A stretch of DNA of 64,000 nucleotides from Blautia sp. MSJ-9 (GTDB taxonomy: Bacteria > Bacillota > Clostridia > Lachnospirales > Lachnospiraceae), in contig NZ_JAHLQG010000027.1 of NCBI RefSeq assembly GCF_018919065.1, positions 38,512-102,511 of the forward strand, in the 5' to 3' direction. The notes beneath the pieces are model-generated. The model worked only from the letters and a program-made list of their open reading frames with translations, was not told the origin of the DNA and did no database searches. Shown here in pieces: positions 1-8,407 of this stretch. The number at the start of each line of letters is the position of its first letter. The stretch's first letter is position 1. Both the position numbers and the translations under genes were made by a program.

Positions 1-58
1 TTTGGAGTATGGGCTGTTTTCTTAATTTTTATACTGTATTTCACTGTATTTCATGCAA

Positions 59-104
59 ACGGATATTCGCAATCCGCTTCGCTGCTTGCTTGATTCGGTT
101 AAAC
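59..104. repeat. Interspersed repeat R2, copy 1
   Basis: A roughly 46-bp unit that begins with GGATATTCGCAATCCGC, continues with TTCGCT and ends with TTGATTCGGTTAAA. Nearly the same unit occurs at 27580-27625, and a modified copy lies at 371-420. The first part is self-complementary (GGAT-attcgc-AATCC), so it may fold as a small hairpin. This copy lies downstream of the PspC gene on the minus strand. Function is unknown; it looks like a short interspersed intergenic repeat. Confidence 0.6.
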
Positions 105-138
105 TTCTGTCTATTACAGATTGGATTCTGAGATTCTG

Positions 139-324
139 TTATCTTTTCGGAATAATAATTGCCGCAATGATATATGCCCAGATTCCCGCACCGCCAAAAC
201 AGGTAAGGATCACCCATGCCAGACGCACCAGCGTAGGGTCAATATCAAAATATTCTGCGATTCCTCCACATACACCGCAAAGCATACTGTTTTCTGATGA
301 TTTGTATAAACGTTTGTCACCCAT
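139..324 (-). CDS. PspC domain membrane protein
   Basis: A 61-aa protein made almost entirely of one PspC domain. The sequence shows the CGVCGGIAEYF motif, then DPTLVRLAWV, a Gly/aromatic stretch and a C-terminal hydrophobic helix ending IIAAIIIPKR. PspC proteins are small inner-membrane proteins linked to envelope stress in proteobacteria; in Firmicutes their role is mostly undefined. I chose the internal ATG at 324 because AAGGAGG sits just upstream (334-340); the longer reading adds 11 unconvincing residues. It is near the PadR-HAAS-DUF4097 operon, which often carries PspC genes, but is separated from it by a repeat. Confidence 0.85.
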   Translation of the reverse strand: MGDKRLYKSSENSMLCGVCGGIAEYFDIDPTLVRLAWVILTCFGGAGIWAYIIAAIIIPKR

Positions 325-370
325 GTTCCATTTCCTCCTTAAACCCAGATTAGTCAAGCAGATAAAATCA

Positions 371-420
371 TCCGCTTCGCTACTTACTCTACACCGAATA
401 ACTTCCTGATTCGGTTAAAT
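371..420. repeat. Interspersed repeat R2, variant copy
   Basis: Shares ATCCGCTTCGCTACTTACT and TGATTCGGTTAAAT with the copies at 59-104 and 27580-27625, but an extra stretch separates these parts. The extra bases make an ACCGAAT...ATTCGGT inverted repeat. The palindromic start of the unit is missing. It lies between the PspC gene and the DUF4097 gene, both read on the minus strand. Confidence 0.5.
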
Positions 421-456
421 ACCACTTTTATTTCTGCACGTCAGAGTATATGCTCT

Positions 457-1425
457 TCAGGATATCTGCAAATCTCTGTGCTCTTTCCCGGAGAAATCTA
501 CTGATATATTTCCCATACCGCACTCCAGATCCAGTTTCCTGTCTGCGCCTTTATTGGAAATGCTTTTCTCCCGTCCAAGTCCGCTGTAGGAATCAGAACC
601 TACATCCAGATTTCCCACTCCACATTCCAGATCATAATTATAATCCTCCTGCGTACCGGTCAGTGTCAGATCCAGTTCACCCAGACCACATTCTCCATCT
701 GTCTTCCTGGCGCTCAGATCTGCAAATGTCATACTTCCGGTTCCGATTTCCAGATCTGCCTCCCTTGCAGTCACCGGATTCTTACTTTCAAATTCCCCGG
801 CTCCCATCTCCACACTCAGCTTCTCTGTCTCAATATCTCTGTTCAGATAAACAGTACCTGCACCCATCTCAATCTCCAGCTCCTGAAGCTTAACATCTTC
901 CGGATAGGAGATACACACCTTTCTGTTTTTAGACAGTTTTTTCGTGCTTCTGACCTTAAGAGTATCCGAACTCTCCTTCACTGTCACATTCTTCCCACTG
1001 TCATCATAAACTCTGACACAGAAACTGTCGCCCTCTTCCAGAATCAGCTCATCGTACTTCAGCTCTATATCCAGCTTTGTGGGCTGATACTTCAACTGAT
1101 ATACAGTGCCATCTTCCTCATTCTCATCAACAGCGCGGGCATAATCCTCACTGTCGTCACAGTCGTCGCTGTCGTCATAATCATCGCTGTCATAGTCATC
1201 GCTGTCATCATAATCATAATCGTCATAATCATCATCGTCATCATAATCATCGCTGTCATCATAATCATAATCCCCATCTGCCACCAGAAGCACCCTTTTC
1301 AGACTTTTCACCCCTGTCAGTTCCGACATACTGGCTCCCATAACACCACCGGCAGTTGTCAGCCCGATTCCCACAGCACCAAAAATCCCCGCTGCGATCA
1401 ACATTCCTTTTGTAAACTTCTTCAT
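457..1425 (-). CDS. DUF4097 family surface protein with Asp/Tyr tract
   Basis: A 322-aa protein. Residues 1-30 form a hydrophobic N-terminal anchor or signal segment (KGMLIAAGIFGAVGIGL). Residues about 55-95 are an extreme low-complexity tract of Asp, Tyr and Ser. The remaining part has repeating units such as LEIEMGAGTVYL, VEMGAGEF and LECGMGNISV, typical of the DUF4097 putative adhesin beta-helix fold. The start overlaps the stop of the upstream HAAS gene (ATGA), so the two are translationally coupled. DUF4097 proteins usually accompany PadR and HAAS genes; their function is unknown. The acidic tract could bind cations, but that is only an inference. Confidence 0.85.
   Translation of the reverse strand: MKKFTKGMLIAAGIFGAVGIGLTTAGGVMGASMSELTGVKSLKRVLLVADGDYDYDDSDDYDDDDDYDDYDYDDSDDYDSDDYDDSDDCDDSEDYARAVDENEEDGTVYQLKYQPTKLDIELKYDELILEEGDSFCVRVYDDSGKNVTVKESSDTLKVRSTKKLSKNRKVCISYPEDVKLQELEIEMGAGTVYLNRDIETEKLSVEMGAGEFESKNPVTAREADLEIGTGSMTFADLSARKTDGECGLGELDLTLTGTQEDYNYDLECGVGNLDVGSDSYSGLGREKSISNKGADRKLDLECGMGNISVDFSGKEHRDLQIS
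1140..1275 (-). repeat. Asp/Tyr/Ser-coding low-complexity tract
   Basis: Near-tandem copies of short units such as TCATCGCTGTCATCATAATC on the plus strand (GAT/GAC/TAT/AGC codons on the minus strand) inside the DUF4097 gene. The tract is in frame, so length changes by whole codons are tolerated. It is a likely site of slipped-strand length variation. Confidence 0.75.
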
Positions 1426-2129
1426 TTAACCGCCTCCTTTCTCTTTCTGTAAAGTACCCTGTTAAAAAAGTCGGTAATCTTCCGAAACCACTTCGGCACA
1501 ATACGTACTGCGACACTGATCAGCCCCAATACCATAAGGATTGCCAGAGCAATCATAAGACATCCAATTCCTATTGTCATGATCCCGGTTCCGGTCATTA
1601 CAGTCAAAAGCCCTGCTCCAGCCACAACAGCTGCAAGCCCGCCAACCAGTAAAGCCACAGCGCCTATACCCAATCCAACGATCAGCCAGAACGGAAGCAG
1701 TAAGATTCCAACTGCAAATGTCAGAATCCCACCAACAGCCCCCTTAACAAAGGGAGAGATAAAAACCAGCAGAATCACCGCAAGGATCAGCACCGCCTGA
1801 TTCCCCTTTCTGAAAAAACGCTTCCCTGTTCCCGACTCTTCTCCATATTTCTCAGGCATCTGACCTCTCTCTTTAGTCCGGGCATCCTCATAGCCATGCT
1901 CCGTATATTCTCCATACTCATAGCCTCCTGCCGAACCTTTCAGATCCGCCTTGATAATCGCTGCAACCTTCTCGGGACTTCCAAGTTCCCTGAGCACCGA
2001 AGCTTCATTCTCAGCTCCTGCATCATCGAAATAACTATTATAAAAATCAAGGGCATCCTGCCTCTCTGTCTCGGAAATATCAGCAAGCAGCTTCTCCAGC
2101 TCCTGCATAAACTGCGCCCTGTCCATCAT
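1422..2129 (-). CDS. HAAS/DUF1700 domain membrane protein
   Basis: A 235-aa protein. The N-terminal ~60 residues (RAQFMQELEKLLADISETERQDALDFY...) match the HAAS/DUF1700 signature, in which a helical domain including 'LRELGSPEKVAAII' is common. Residues about 110-215 contain three or four long hydrophobic segments rich in Gly, Val and Ala. In this type of operon HAAS proteins are thought to be partners of the PadR regulator and the DUF4097 protein. The start overlaps the padR stop and the stop overlaps the DUF4097 start, so the three genes form a tight operon. Confidence 0.85.
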   Translation of the reverse strand: MMDRAQFMQELEKLLADISETERQDALDFYNSYFDDAGAENEASVLRELGSPEKVAAIIKADLKGSAGGYEYGEYTEHGYEDARTKERGQMPEKYGEESGTGKRFFRKGNQAVLILAVILLVFISPFVKGAVGGILTFAVGILLLPFWLIVGLGIGAVALLVGGLAAVVAGAGLLTVMTGTGIMTIGIGCLMIALAILMVLGLISVAVRIVPKWFRKITDFFNRVLYRKRKEAVK

Positions 2130-2446
2130 CCTATTCCTCCCTCAAACATCCCGCTTATCTTGGATGCATAAATTTTCCATTCAGCTTTATAAAACTCCAG
2201 CTGCGCAGCACCTCTGTCCGTCAGCTTATAATAACGCCGGTTACGTCCTGCATACGCCATATCGTAAACCTCCAGACAATCATCCTTCTGCAGCCTCCTG
2301 AGCACCGGATACAAAGTAGACTCCGAAACATCCAGAACTCCACGCACATCCTGCGTGATCTTATACCCGTAAGTCCCTTCCTTCTCCTTAGAAACAACCG
2401 CCAGAACAACCGCATCCAGAAGCGCAGCACCCGTATTAAAAACCAT
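2126..2446 (-). CDS. PadR family transcriptional regulator
   Basis: A 106-aa winged-helix regulator: LLDAVVLAVVSKEKEGTYGY is followed by ESTLYPVLRRLQKDDCLEVY and YYKLTDRGAAQLEFYKAEW, the standard PadR recognition and wing segments. I chose the ATG at 2446, which has GAGGGAG upstream; the longer reading begins seven residues earlier without a better ribosome site. It is the first gene of the operon with HAAS and DUF4097 proteins and probably represses that operon in response to envelope conditions, as other PadR regulators in such operons are assumed to do. Confidence 0.88.
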   Translation of the reverse strand: MVFNTGAALLDAVVLAVVSKEKEGTYGYKITQDVRGVLDVSESTLYPVLRRLQKDDCLEVYDMAYAGRNRRYYKLTDRGAAQLEFYKAEWKIYASKISGMFEGGIG

Positions 2447-2585
2447 ATGCTCACTCCCTCGTTTCAATTATGTTCTGTACAGACAGCATCATCTCTGCAA
2501 TCCAGCCTTAGAGCGTGTCTGAAAAATGCTCCAGACTATACCAAAGGTAAACGCCATTTCACATCTGATACATTTATTCCATCCT

Positions 2586-2658
2586 GTTCACATACTATAC
2601 AGAACATCAATATTGTTTTGTTAACGATATTATATGATGTATAATATGATTTTGTCAA
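2586..2658 (-). promoter_or_regulatory. Promoter and possible PadR operator of the padR operon
   Basis: On the minus strand TTGACA (2658-2653) is separated by 18 bases from TATAAT (2634-2629), a near-ideal housekeeping promoter. Just downstream, 2586-2605 has GTTC and GAAC arms around an AT-rich centre, and a related TGTTCTGTACAGA lies at 2471-2483. These could be PadR binding sites; binding is inferred only. The leader to the padR ATG is about 180 bases. Confidence 0.6.
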
Positions 2659-2741
2659 TACTATTTAGTAAAAATCATTTATACTTTATAATCATTTTGA
2701 TACCTTTACCGAAAATACCTCATTAACGTCTTCCGGTTTAC

Positions 2742-2784
2742 TATAGCACTCCTCATAAATAATGTATTTAAAAGCATTGCTATA
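2742..2784. repeat. Palindromic repeat R1, copy 1
   Basis: An imperfect palindrome: TATAGCACTCCTC, then an AATAATGTATTT core, then AGCATTGCTATA. The same plan occurs as a near-perfect copy at 12346-12391 and a degenerate one at 15308-15354. A half copy (TGCATTATTTTATGGCATTGCTATA) lies close by at about 2859-2887. It lies in the 760-bp gap between the padR promoter and the rRNA methyltransferase gene. Confidence 0.65.
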
Positions 2785-2948
2785 TATCAATTTCTTATTT
2801 CATAAATTACTGCAAACAATCCAGTCCATCATAGCGTGAAGTCCTGCTGAACTGTCTTGATTGCATTATTTTATGGCATTGCTATAGTATTTCATAAACT
2901 TAATATTCCATAAACCTCACGTTATACTACAGTTATTTTCAGTAAACA

Positions 2949-3163
2949 GCGCAGGAAAATATATCTGTCTGAGTGCATTTGCAGGCATCTTAGATCTTCT
3001 TAGCCGGTAGAAATCTGCGTTATGGAGAAAAATCGCAACCTGTCTGAGCGAAGCCTGCAGCGAAGCGAGTTTTGCATTTTTCTCCATGCTTTTAGCAGAT
3101 TTTTACCGACTTAGAAGATCTTAGATGCCGAAACCGCACTCAGACAGATATATTTTCCTGCGC
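2949..3163. repeat. 215-bp long inverted repeat (giant hairpin)
   Basis: The outer arms are identical over 28 bases (start GCGCAGGAAAATATATCTG, mirrored at 3136-3163). They continue with GGCATCTTAGATCTTCTTAG against a nearly matching complement, then an inner arm around GGAGAAAAAT. The centre contains a GC-rich self-complementary part (GCTTCGCTGCAGGCTTCGC type). No ORF crosses it convincingly. It ends about 50 bases before the rsmF-type gene. It could be a MITE-like element or a structured RNA; see findings. Confidence 0.8.
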
Positions 3164-3210
3164 GTCCCCCACCCACCAATCAAAACTACAGCAAAGGAAC
3201 CCAACCCATT

Positions 3211-4614
3211 ATGAACGAAAATACAACACCCCTCCACCCAGCCTTCCTCACCCGAATGAAAGAAATGCTCGGCAACGAATACCCCGCCTTTCTCTCCAGC
3301 TTCAGCGCCCCCCGAACCTACGGCCTGCGCATAAACATCTCCAAGATCACCTGCGAAGACTTCGAAAACCTGTCTCCATTTCCAACCCGTCAGATCCCAT
3401 GGATCAAAAACGGCTACTTCTACGATGAAGACATCCGTCCTTCCAGATGCCCATACTACCAGGCCGGCCTCTACTACCTTCAGGAACCCAGCGCCATGAC
3501 CCCCGCCTCCCGCATCCCCATCGAGCCGGGTGACAGAGTCCTGGACCTCTGTGCAGCCCCGGGCGGCAAGGCAACTGCAGCAGGCGCAGCACTTCAGGGA
3601 CAGGGACTTCTGGTAGCAAACGATATCAGCACTTCCCGCGCCAGAGCCCTCCTTCGCAACCTGGAACTCTTCGGCATCCCAAATGTCTTCGTAGCAAACG
3701 AAACACCTGCAAAGTTAACCAAAGCATTCCCCGAATTCTTTGACAAGATCATCCTGGATGCTCCATGCTCCGGAGAAGGAATGTTCCGTAAAGAAGAAGC
3801 CCTTGCCAAAGACTGGACTCCTGAAAAATCCATGGAGCTTTCCGAAATCCAGAAAGAGCTTATCCTCCAGGCAGCCGATATGCTCCGTCCCGGCGGACTG
3901 ATGCTTTACTCTACATGCACATTCGCGCCTGCTGAAGACGAACAAACTGTTTCCTGGCTTCTGGAAAACCGTCCTGACATGGAACTGGCAGAAATGGAAG
4001 ATTATGAAGGCTTCTCCCATGGAGTTCCTGAATGGGTAAACAAAAATCCTGAACTTATCAAATGCATCCGGATTTTCCCACACAAAATGAACGGAGAGGG
4101 ACACTTCCTTGCGCTCTTCCGTAAAAAAGGACAGGCAATCCGGGAAAACTCCCGTCCTCACACAAAACCGGACAAAAACGCATTTCCACTGATTGAGGAA
4201 TTTCTGAACGAAATCGGTCTGAAAACTCTCTGTGGCCAGCCGTTTGACTGGGAACGTGTGGAAATCCGCGGTGATAAAGCCTACTATCTTCCCCCTGTTG
4301 CCCACAACTTCCGCGGCATCACCTTCTTAAGAAACGGTCTCTATCTCGGTGACCTGAAGAAAAACCGCTTCGAGCCGTCTCAGCCACTTGCATTGGCAAT
4401 CCGCAAAAATGAAGCAGAAGCAGTCATCTCTCTCTCCACTTCTGACGAAAGGATTACCAGATATTTAAAGGGCGAAACCTTAAATATCGAACCCGAAGAA
4501 GCAGCTCACAAAAAAGGCTGGCATCTCCTCTGTGCAGATGGATATCCCATTGGCTTCGGCAAACTGGTCAACCAGATTCTGAAAAACAAATATCCGGCAG
4601 GGTGGCGCGTATAA
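3211..4614 (+). CDS. rsmF: RsmF/RsmB-type RNA m5C methyltransferase
   Basis: A 467-aa NOL1/NOP2/Sun family enzyme that should methylate a cytosine in rRNA using S-adenosylmethionine. The SAM-binding motif VLDLCAAPGGKATAAGAALQ is at about residues 110-130, DAPCSGEG (motif IV cysteine) at about 182-189 and STCTF (motif VI catalytic cysteine) at about 234-238. The C-terminal ~160 residues, including DGYPIGFGKLVNQILKNKYP, match the RsmF-type ferredoxin-like and PUA-like extension. The length fits the Firmicute YebU/RsmF group. An AAAGGA lies upstream of the ATG. The exact target base is not shown by the sequence. It is convergent with addA. Confidence 0.9.
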   Translation: MNENTTPLHPAFLTRMKEMLGNEYPAFLSSFSAPRTYGLRINISKITCEDFENLSPFPTRQIPWIKNGYFYDEDIRPSRCPYYQAGLYYLQEPSAMTPASRIPIEPGDRVLDLCAAPGGKATAAGAALQGQGLLVANDISTSRARALLRNLELFGIPNVFVANETPAKLTKAFPEFFDKIILDAPCSGEGMFRKEEALAKDWTPEKSMELSEIQKELILQAADMLRPGGLMLYSTCTFAPAEDEQTVSWLLENRPDMELAEMEDYEGFSHGVPEWVNKNPELIKCIRIFPHKMNGEGHFLALFRKKGQAIRENSRPHTKPDKNAFPLIEEFLNEIGLKTLCGQPFDWERVEIRGDKAYYLPPVAHNFRGITFLRNGLYLGDLKKNRFEPSQPLALAIRKNEAEAVISLSTSDERITRYLKGETLNIEPEEAAHKKGWHLLCADGYPIGFGKLVNQILKNKYPAGWRV

Positions 4615-4640
4615 CACGCGCTTATCCCTGCCGGATATTT
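4588..4640 (+). terminator. Terminator overlapping the end of the rRNA methyltransferase gene
   Basis: AAATATCCGGCAGGG pairs with CCCTGCCGGATATTT, and the inner GCGCGT...ACGCGC can extend the stem. The stop codon of the gene lies inside the hairpin. The structure may serve both this gene and the convergent addA. Confidence 0.7.
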
Positions 4641-4668
4641 GAATTCACAATAATAATTTTTATTCCGC

Positions 4669-7600
4669 TTACAGCAATATCTCTTTCTGCAATGTAAACG
4701 AATAAATGATCTTTTCCTTCACTCTTTTCCCCGTCATCCGCTCCAATGCCCGGGCATAATCCTCAAGCTGCACATGATACAGATCGATCAGCTTCTGTTC
4801 CTGTCCTCTCCTCACTCTATCCGTTTTATAGTCCACAAGAACAATCTCTTCCTCTTCCATAAAATAGGCATCGATAATTCCCTGCACCAGCACTGTTTCG
4901 TTCTTCCAACCATCATCGAGCATAGAAGCATTTCTCTGGATCACAAAAGGCTGTTCTCTGTAAAGATGTTTTTTCATGGCAGCCTTCTTCATTCTCTGCC
5001 CCAGTCTGGACTCCACAAACCTCCTGATATCTCGGATCCGAATACATTCCGCTTCCTGCTCTGTCATTTTCTGGCTCTCCAGAAGTCTCTTTAACTGAGC
5101 CCGAAGCTGTTCCTCTGTATCTGCTTCTGCATAATCCAGACATTCCATTACTCTGTGGTAAGCAGTACCTCTGGCAGCCCCCTTATACTCTTCCTGCTTC
5201 TCTGCCATAAATGCGGGAACCGGTGCTTCCTGTTCTTCCTCCTGCTCTTCGGCAGACACACTGATATTCTCTTCCAGTTCACTTTCATCATGCCAGCTTC
5301 TCTTTTTCAGGTCCGAAACACTGACTTTAACCGGAATATCTTCCAGATATTTATACGGATATACAAAGGAAAATCTTTTCTCTATCTCTTCCTTCACAGC
5401 CTCATCATACACTTTATTTTCATCCCAGTTCTTCAGATATTCCTCCTGCATCTGGTTTCCTGCCTGGATGAGAACTGCCTTTTCTGTCATCTGACGGACA
5501 GTGATCTTTTTTATCACAAACTCAGAGATATCATCGTAAATCCCCGGCTGTTTCTTCATGAGGATTCCATATTCCCACAGAAGTTCACTCATGGCCCGAT
5601 GCCGCACCAGCGCAGGCAGTACAAAAGCCCAGTAATTCTTTGCTTTCATTCTGGTTCCCAGTGGGAGCAGTTCTTCTTCCTCATCCAGAAAACGCGACAG
5701 CGACAACATCTGCTTTTCCAGCTTTCCAACTGTTCCTGTAAGGATCAGTTTCTCTTTTGCTCTTGTCATGGCAACGTAAAGTACCCTCAGTTCCTCTCCC
5801 AGACTCTCTTTCAGAAGCTGTCTTCTGATCACCTGCTTATTCAGCGAAGATGCGATCACCCGTTTCTCCGGTATGATAGCATCAGCCCCTATTCCCAGTT
5901 CCGGGTGAAGCAAAAGACCTGCATTCATATCCTGAAAATTAAACTGTTTTCCCATACCGGCCACAAATACTACCGGAAATTCAAGTCCCTTACTCTTGTG
6001 GATCGTCATGATCTCCACTGCGGTATTGCCCGCTCCTGTCAGATTGACTTCTCCATAGTCCACCTGATATGCCTGTAGCTGTTCGATATAACGAACAAAG
6101 TTAAACAGACCCCTGTAGCTTGTCTTCTCATAGTCCATAGCTTTCTCCACAAGCATGGTAAGATTTGCAAAACGCTGCTCCCCTCCCGGAAGTGCCCTTG
6201 CATAATCTCCATACCCGGTTTCTTTCAGCACATAAAGAATCAGTTCGTGAACCGGCGTATATGCAGCCATATTTCTTACCTTTTCCAGGAGGCTCAGAAA
6301 TCCTTTTAATTTAATATTCAGGGAATTCTTTTCATTTTCTCCTGCATATGCAGAAACACTCTCATAGAGCAGACCATCAGGATACTGTATTCTAAGTTCT
6401 GCCAGTTCCTGTGAAGTGCATCCGACGATCGGTGAACGAAGCACTCCCATAAGCGGAATATCCTGCAGCGGATTGTCACACACCTTCAGATAATTCAATA
6501 CAGTCACAATCTCGGTTGCAGAGAAATATCCGGTTCTTGATGTACAATATACGGGAATCCCCTGAGATGCCAGCACTTCCCTGAATGTTTCTGCCCATCC
6601 ATAGGCAGTGCGCAGCAGGATTACAATATCCCCGTATTCCACAGACCGGTATTCCTTCTTCTCTTTATCTACGATCTGTTCTTTTCCCACAATTTCTTTA
6701 ATTCTCTGTGCAATGGCCAGCGCCTCCAGTTCCTGCCCGGTCTGATTTTCCATTTCCCTGCGGTTTCCCGATGCACCTGCGTCTTCATAGTCCTGTACAT
6801 CAGACAGTTCTTCTCCGTCTCTCTCGACCAGAAGAACCTCTGTCTTTACAAATTCCTCTGACTCTCCTTCCGGAAAAGAAGCTCCGGGATAAAGGGCTGC
6901 ATCTTTGTCATAGGTAATCCCTCCCAGGTCTTCCCCCATGATCTGTCGGAAAATAAAGTTTACACTCTCCAGAACCTGTTCCCTGCTCCGGAAATTTTTG
7001 TGCAGGTCAATTCTCTGCTCCTGTGCTTCTTCTGTGGAATAACTTTTATATTTTTCCATGAAAAGCTCCGGCCTTGCCAGACGGAAACGATAGATACTCT
7101 GCTTTACATCTCCTACCATGAAGATATTTTTTTTCTGGTTGATCCACCCGGATACTGCTGTTGTCAGAAGCTCCTGTACTAAGTTACTGTCCTGATATTC
7201 ATCCACCAGGACTTCATCATACTTTGCGGAAAGTTCTCTCGCAGCCTGGGACATATGGATTTCTTCCCCTTCTTTCGTCATCAGTATCTGCAGGGCAAAA
7301 TGTTCCATATCCGTAAAATCCAGAATATTCTTTTCTCTCTTTGCCTCTCCGAACTGCTCTTTAAATTGCACAGTCAGCTCAACTAACATCTCTATTGGGC
7401 CTCTGATATATCTGATCACTTCCAGAAGTTCCTTCTCTGTACTCTGGAAATATCGCTGCCCCAGTTCCTTCAGAATCCCCTTTTCCTCATCCCGGAGATC
7501 TTTCACTCTCTGCTTCTTCTGTTCATCTACATCCGAAGCCTTCTTTGTGCTCAGCCGGGCAAATGAGGGTTTCATAAGTATTTCTGCAGTTGTATTATAA

Positions 7601-8406
7601 TCTCTTTTCTCTGCCAGTTCCTGCAGACTCCTTATAAGAAGCAGATCACTGCTCAGTGCCTCATCATACAGATACGGACCATCCGGCTCTGAGCAGATTC
7701 TTCGAGCCTCCTGCACCAGAAGCTTCGATTCCTGCAGTTCATCCTTCACTGCATCCCAGAGCATCCTCATCCACTCAGTCTCTCTTAACTCTTCCAGGGA
7801 ATCAATCCTGTAATCATCCATACAGCTGGACAGCCATTCCTGCGGAAAAGGATTGCTCATAGCCATTTCATATAATTTCTGTATCAGGTTTCCCAGATTT
7901 TCATCTGACTTTCCCGTTGCAAAGCATTCCACGAATTTCTGAAACTTTTCATCTTTCCTGGCATAATATTCTTCAAGCAACGCTTTCACAACATCTCCCC
8001 GCAGAAGCTTCAGTTCCCCCTCATCTGCCGTCCGATATCCCGGATCCAGTCCGATCAGATGAAAGTAATTTCGGATAATATAGGCACAGAAACCATCAAT
8101 AGTTGTAATCTGTGCAGTATGAAGCAGGGTTGTCTGTCTCTGAAGATGCTCATTATCGGGATCTTCACAGAGTGCTTTTTCAATAGCTGCCGAGATCCTC
8201 TCTTTCATTTCACCTGCTGCCGCTCTTGTAAATGTCATGATCAGCAGTCTGTCAATATCCACAGGGTGTTCTTTATCTGTGATCTTACTCAGGATACGTT
8301 CTACCAGTACTGCCGTTTTTCCGGACCCGGCTGCCGCACTGACCAGAATATTTCTGTCCCGCAGCCGTATAACCTCCTGCTGCTCCTTTGTCCACTGTAC
8401 GCCCAT
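4669..8406 (-). CDS. addA: ATP-dependent helicase/nuclease subunit A
   Basis: A 1245-aa AddA protein, the UvrD-like helicase and nuclease half of the AddAB complex, which processes double-strand breaks for RecA. Walker A (SAAAGSGKT) is at about residues 23-31. Helicase motifs LVDEYQDSN, VGDVKQSIYRFRLARPELF and YVAMTRAKEKL are present, and the RecB-type nuclease motif LVDYKTDRV is near residue 1190. I chose ATG 8406 (GGGAGG upstream, Met-Gly-Val-Gln-Trp-Thr) over the longer reading. The ATG lies two bases beyond the addB stop, so translation is coupled. All key residues appear intact. Confidence 0.96.
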   Translation of the reverse strand: MGVQWTKEQQEVIRLRDRNILVSAAAGSGKTAVLVERILSKITDKEHPVDIDRLLIMTFTRAAAGEMKERISAAIEKALCEDPDNEHLQRQTTLLHTAQITTIDGFCAYIIRNYFHLIGLDPGYRTADEGELKLLRGDVVKALLEEYYARKDEKFQKFVECFATGKSDENLGNLIQKLYEMAMSNPFPQEWLSSCMDDYRIDSLEELRETEWMRMLWDAVKDELQESKLLVQEARRICSEPDGPYLYDEALSSDLLLIRSLQELAEKRDYNTTAEILMKPSFARLSTKKASDVDEQKKQRVKDLRDEEKGILKELGQRYFQSTEKELLEVIRYIRGPIEMLVELTVQFKEQFGEAKREKNILDFTDMEHFALQILMTKEGEEIHMSQAARELSAKYDEVLVDEYQDSNLVQELLTTAVSGWINQKKNIFMVGDVKQSIYRFRLARPELFMEKYKSYSTEEAQEQRIDLHKNFRSREQVLESVNFIFRQIMGEDLGGITYDKDAALYPGASFPEGESEEFVKTEVLLVERDGEELSDVQDYEDAGASGNRREMENQTGQELEALAIAQRIKEIVGKEQIVDKEKKEYRSVEYGDIVILLRTAYGWAETFREVLASQGIPVYCTSRTGYFSATEIVTVLNYLKVCDNPLQDIPLMGVLRSPIVGCTSQELAELRIQYPDGLLYESVSAYAGENEKNSLNIKLKGFLSLLEKVRNMAAYTPVHELILYVLKETGYGDYARALPGGEQRFANLTMLVEKAMDYEKTSYRGLFNFVRYIEQLQAYQVDYGEVNLTGAGNTAVEIMTIHKSKGLEFPVVFVAGMGKQFNFQDMNAGLLLHPELGIGADAIIPEKRVIASSLNKQVIRRQLLKESLGEELRVLYVAMTRAKEKLILTGTVGKLEKQMLSLSRFLDEEEELLPLGTRMKAKNYWAFVLPALVRHRAMSELLWEYGILMKKQPGIYDDISEFVIKKITVRQMTEKAVLIQAGNQMQEEYLKNWDENKVYDEAVKEEIEKRFSFVYPYKYLEDIPVKVSVSDLKKRSWHDESELEENISVSAEEQEEEQEAPVPAFMAEKQEEYKGAARGTAYHRVMECLDYAEADTEEQLRAQLKRLLESQKMTEQEAECIRIRDIRRFVESRLGQRMKKAAMKKHLYREQPFVIQRNASMLDDGWKNETVLVQGIIDAYFMEEEEIVLVDYKTDRVRRGQEQKLIDLYHVQLEDYARALERMTGKRVKEKIIYSFTLQKEILL

Positions 8407-8407
8407 C

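Noticed and set aside
1077..1343. His-rich plus-strand ORF opposite the Asp/Tyr tract
   Set aside because: It is only the complement of the low-complexity tract in the DUF4097 gene.
5155..6078. 307-aa plus-strand ORF opposite addA
   Set aside because: Fully inside addA on the other strand, with Phe/Leu/His-rich composition typical of antisense shadow.
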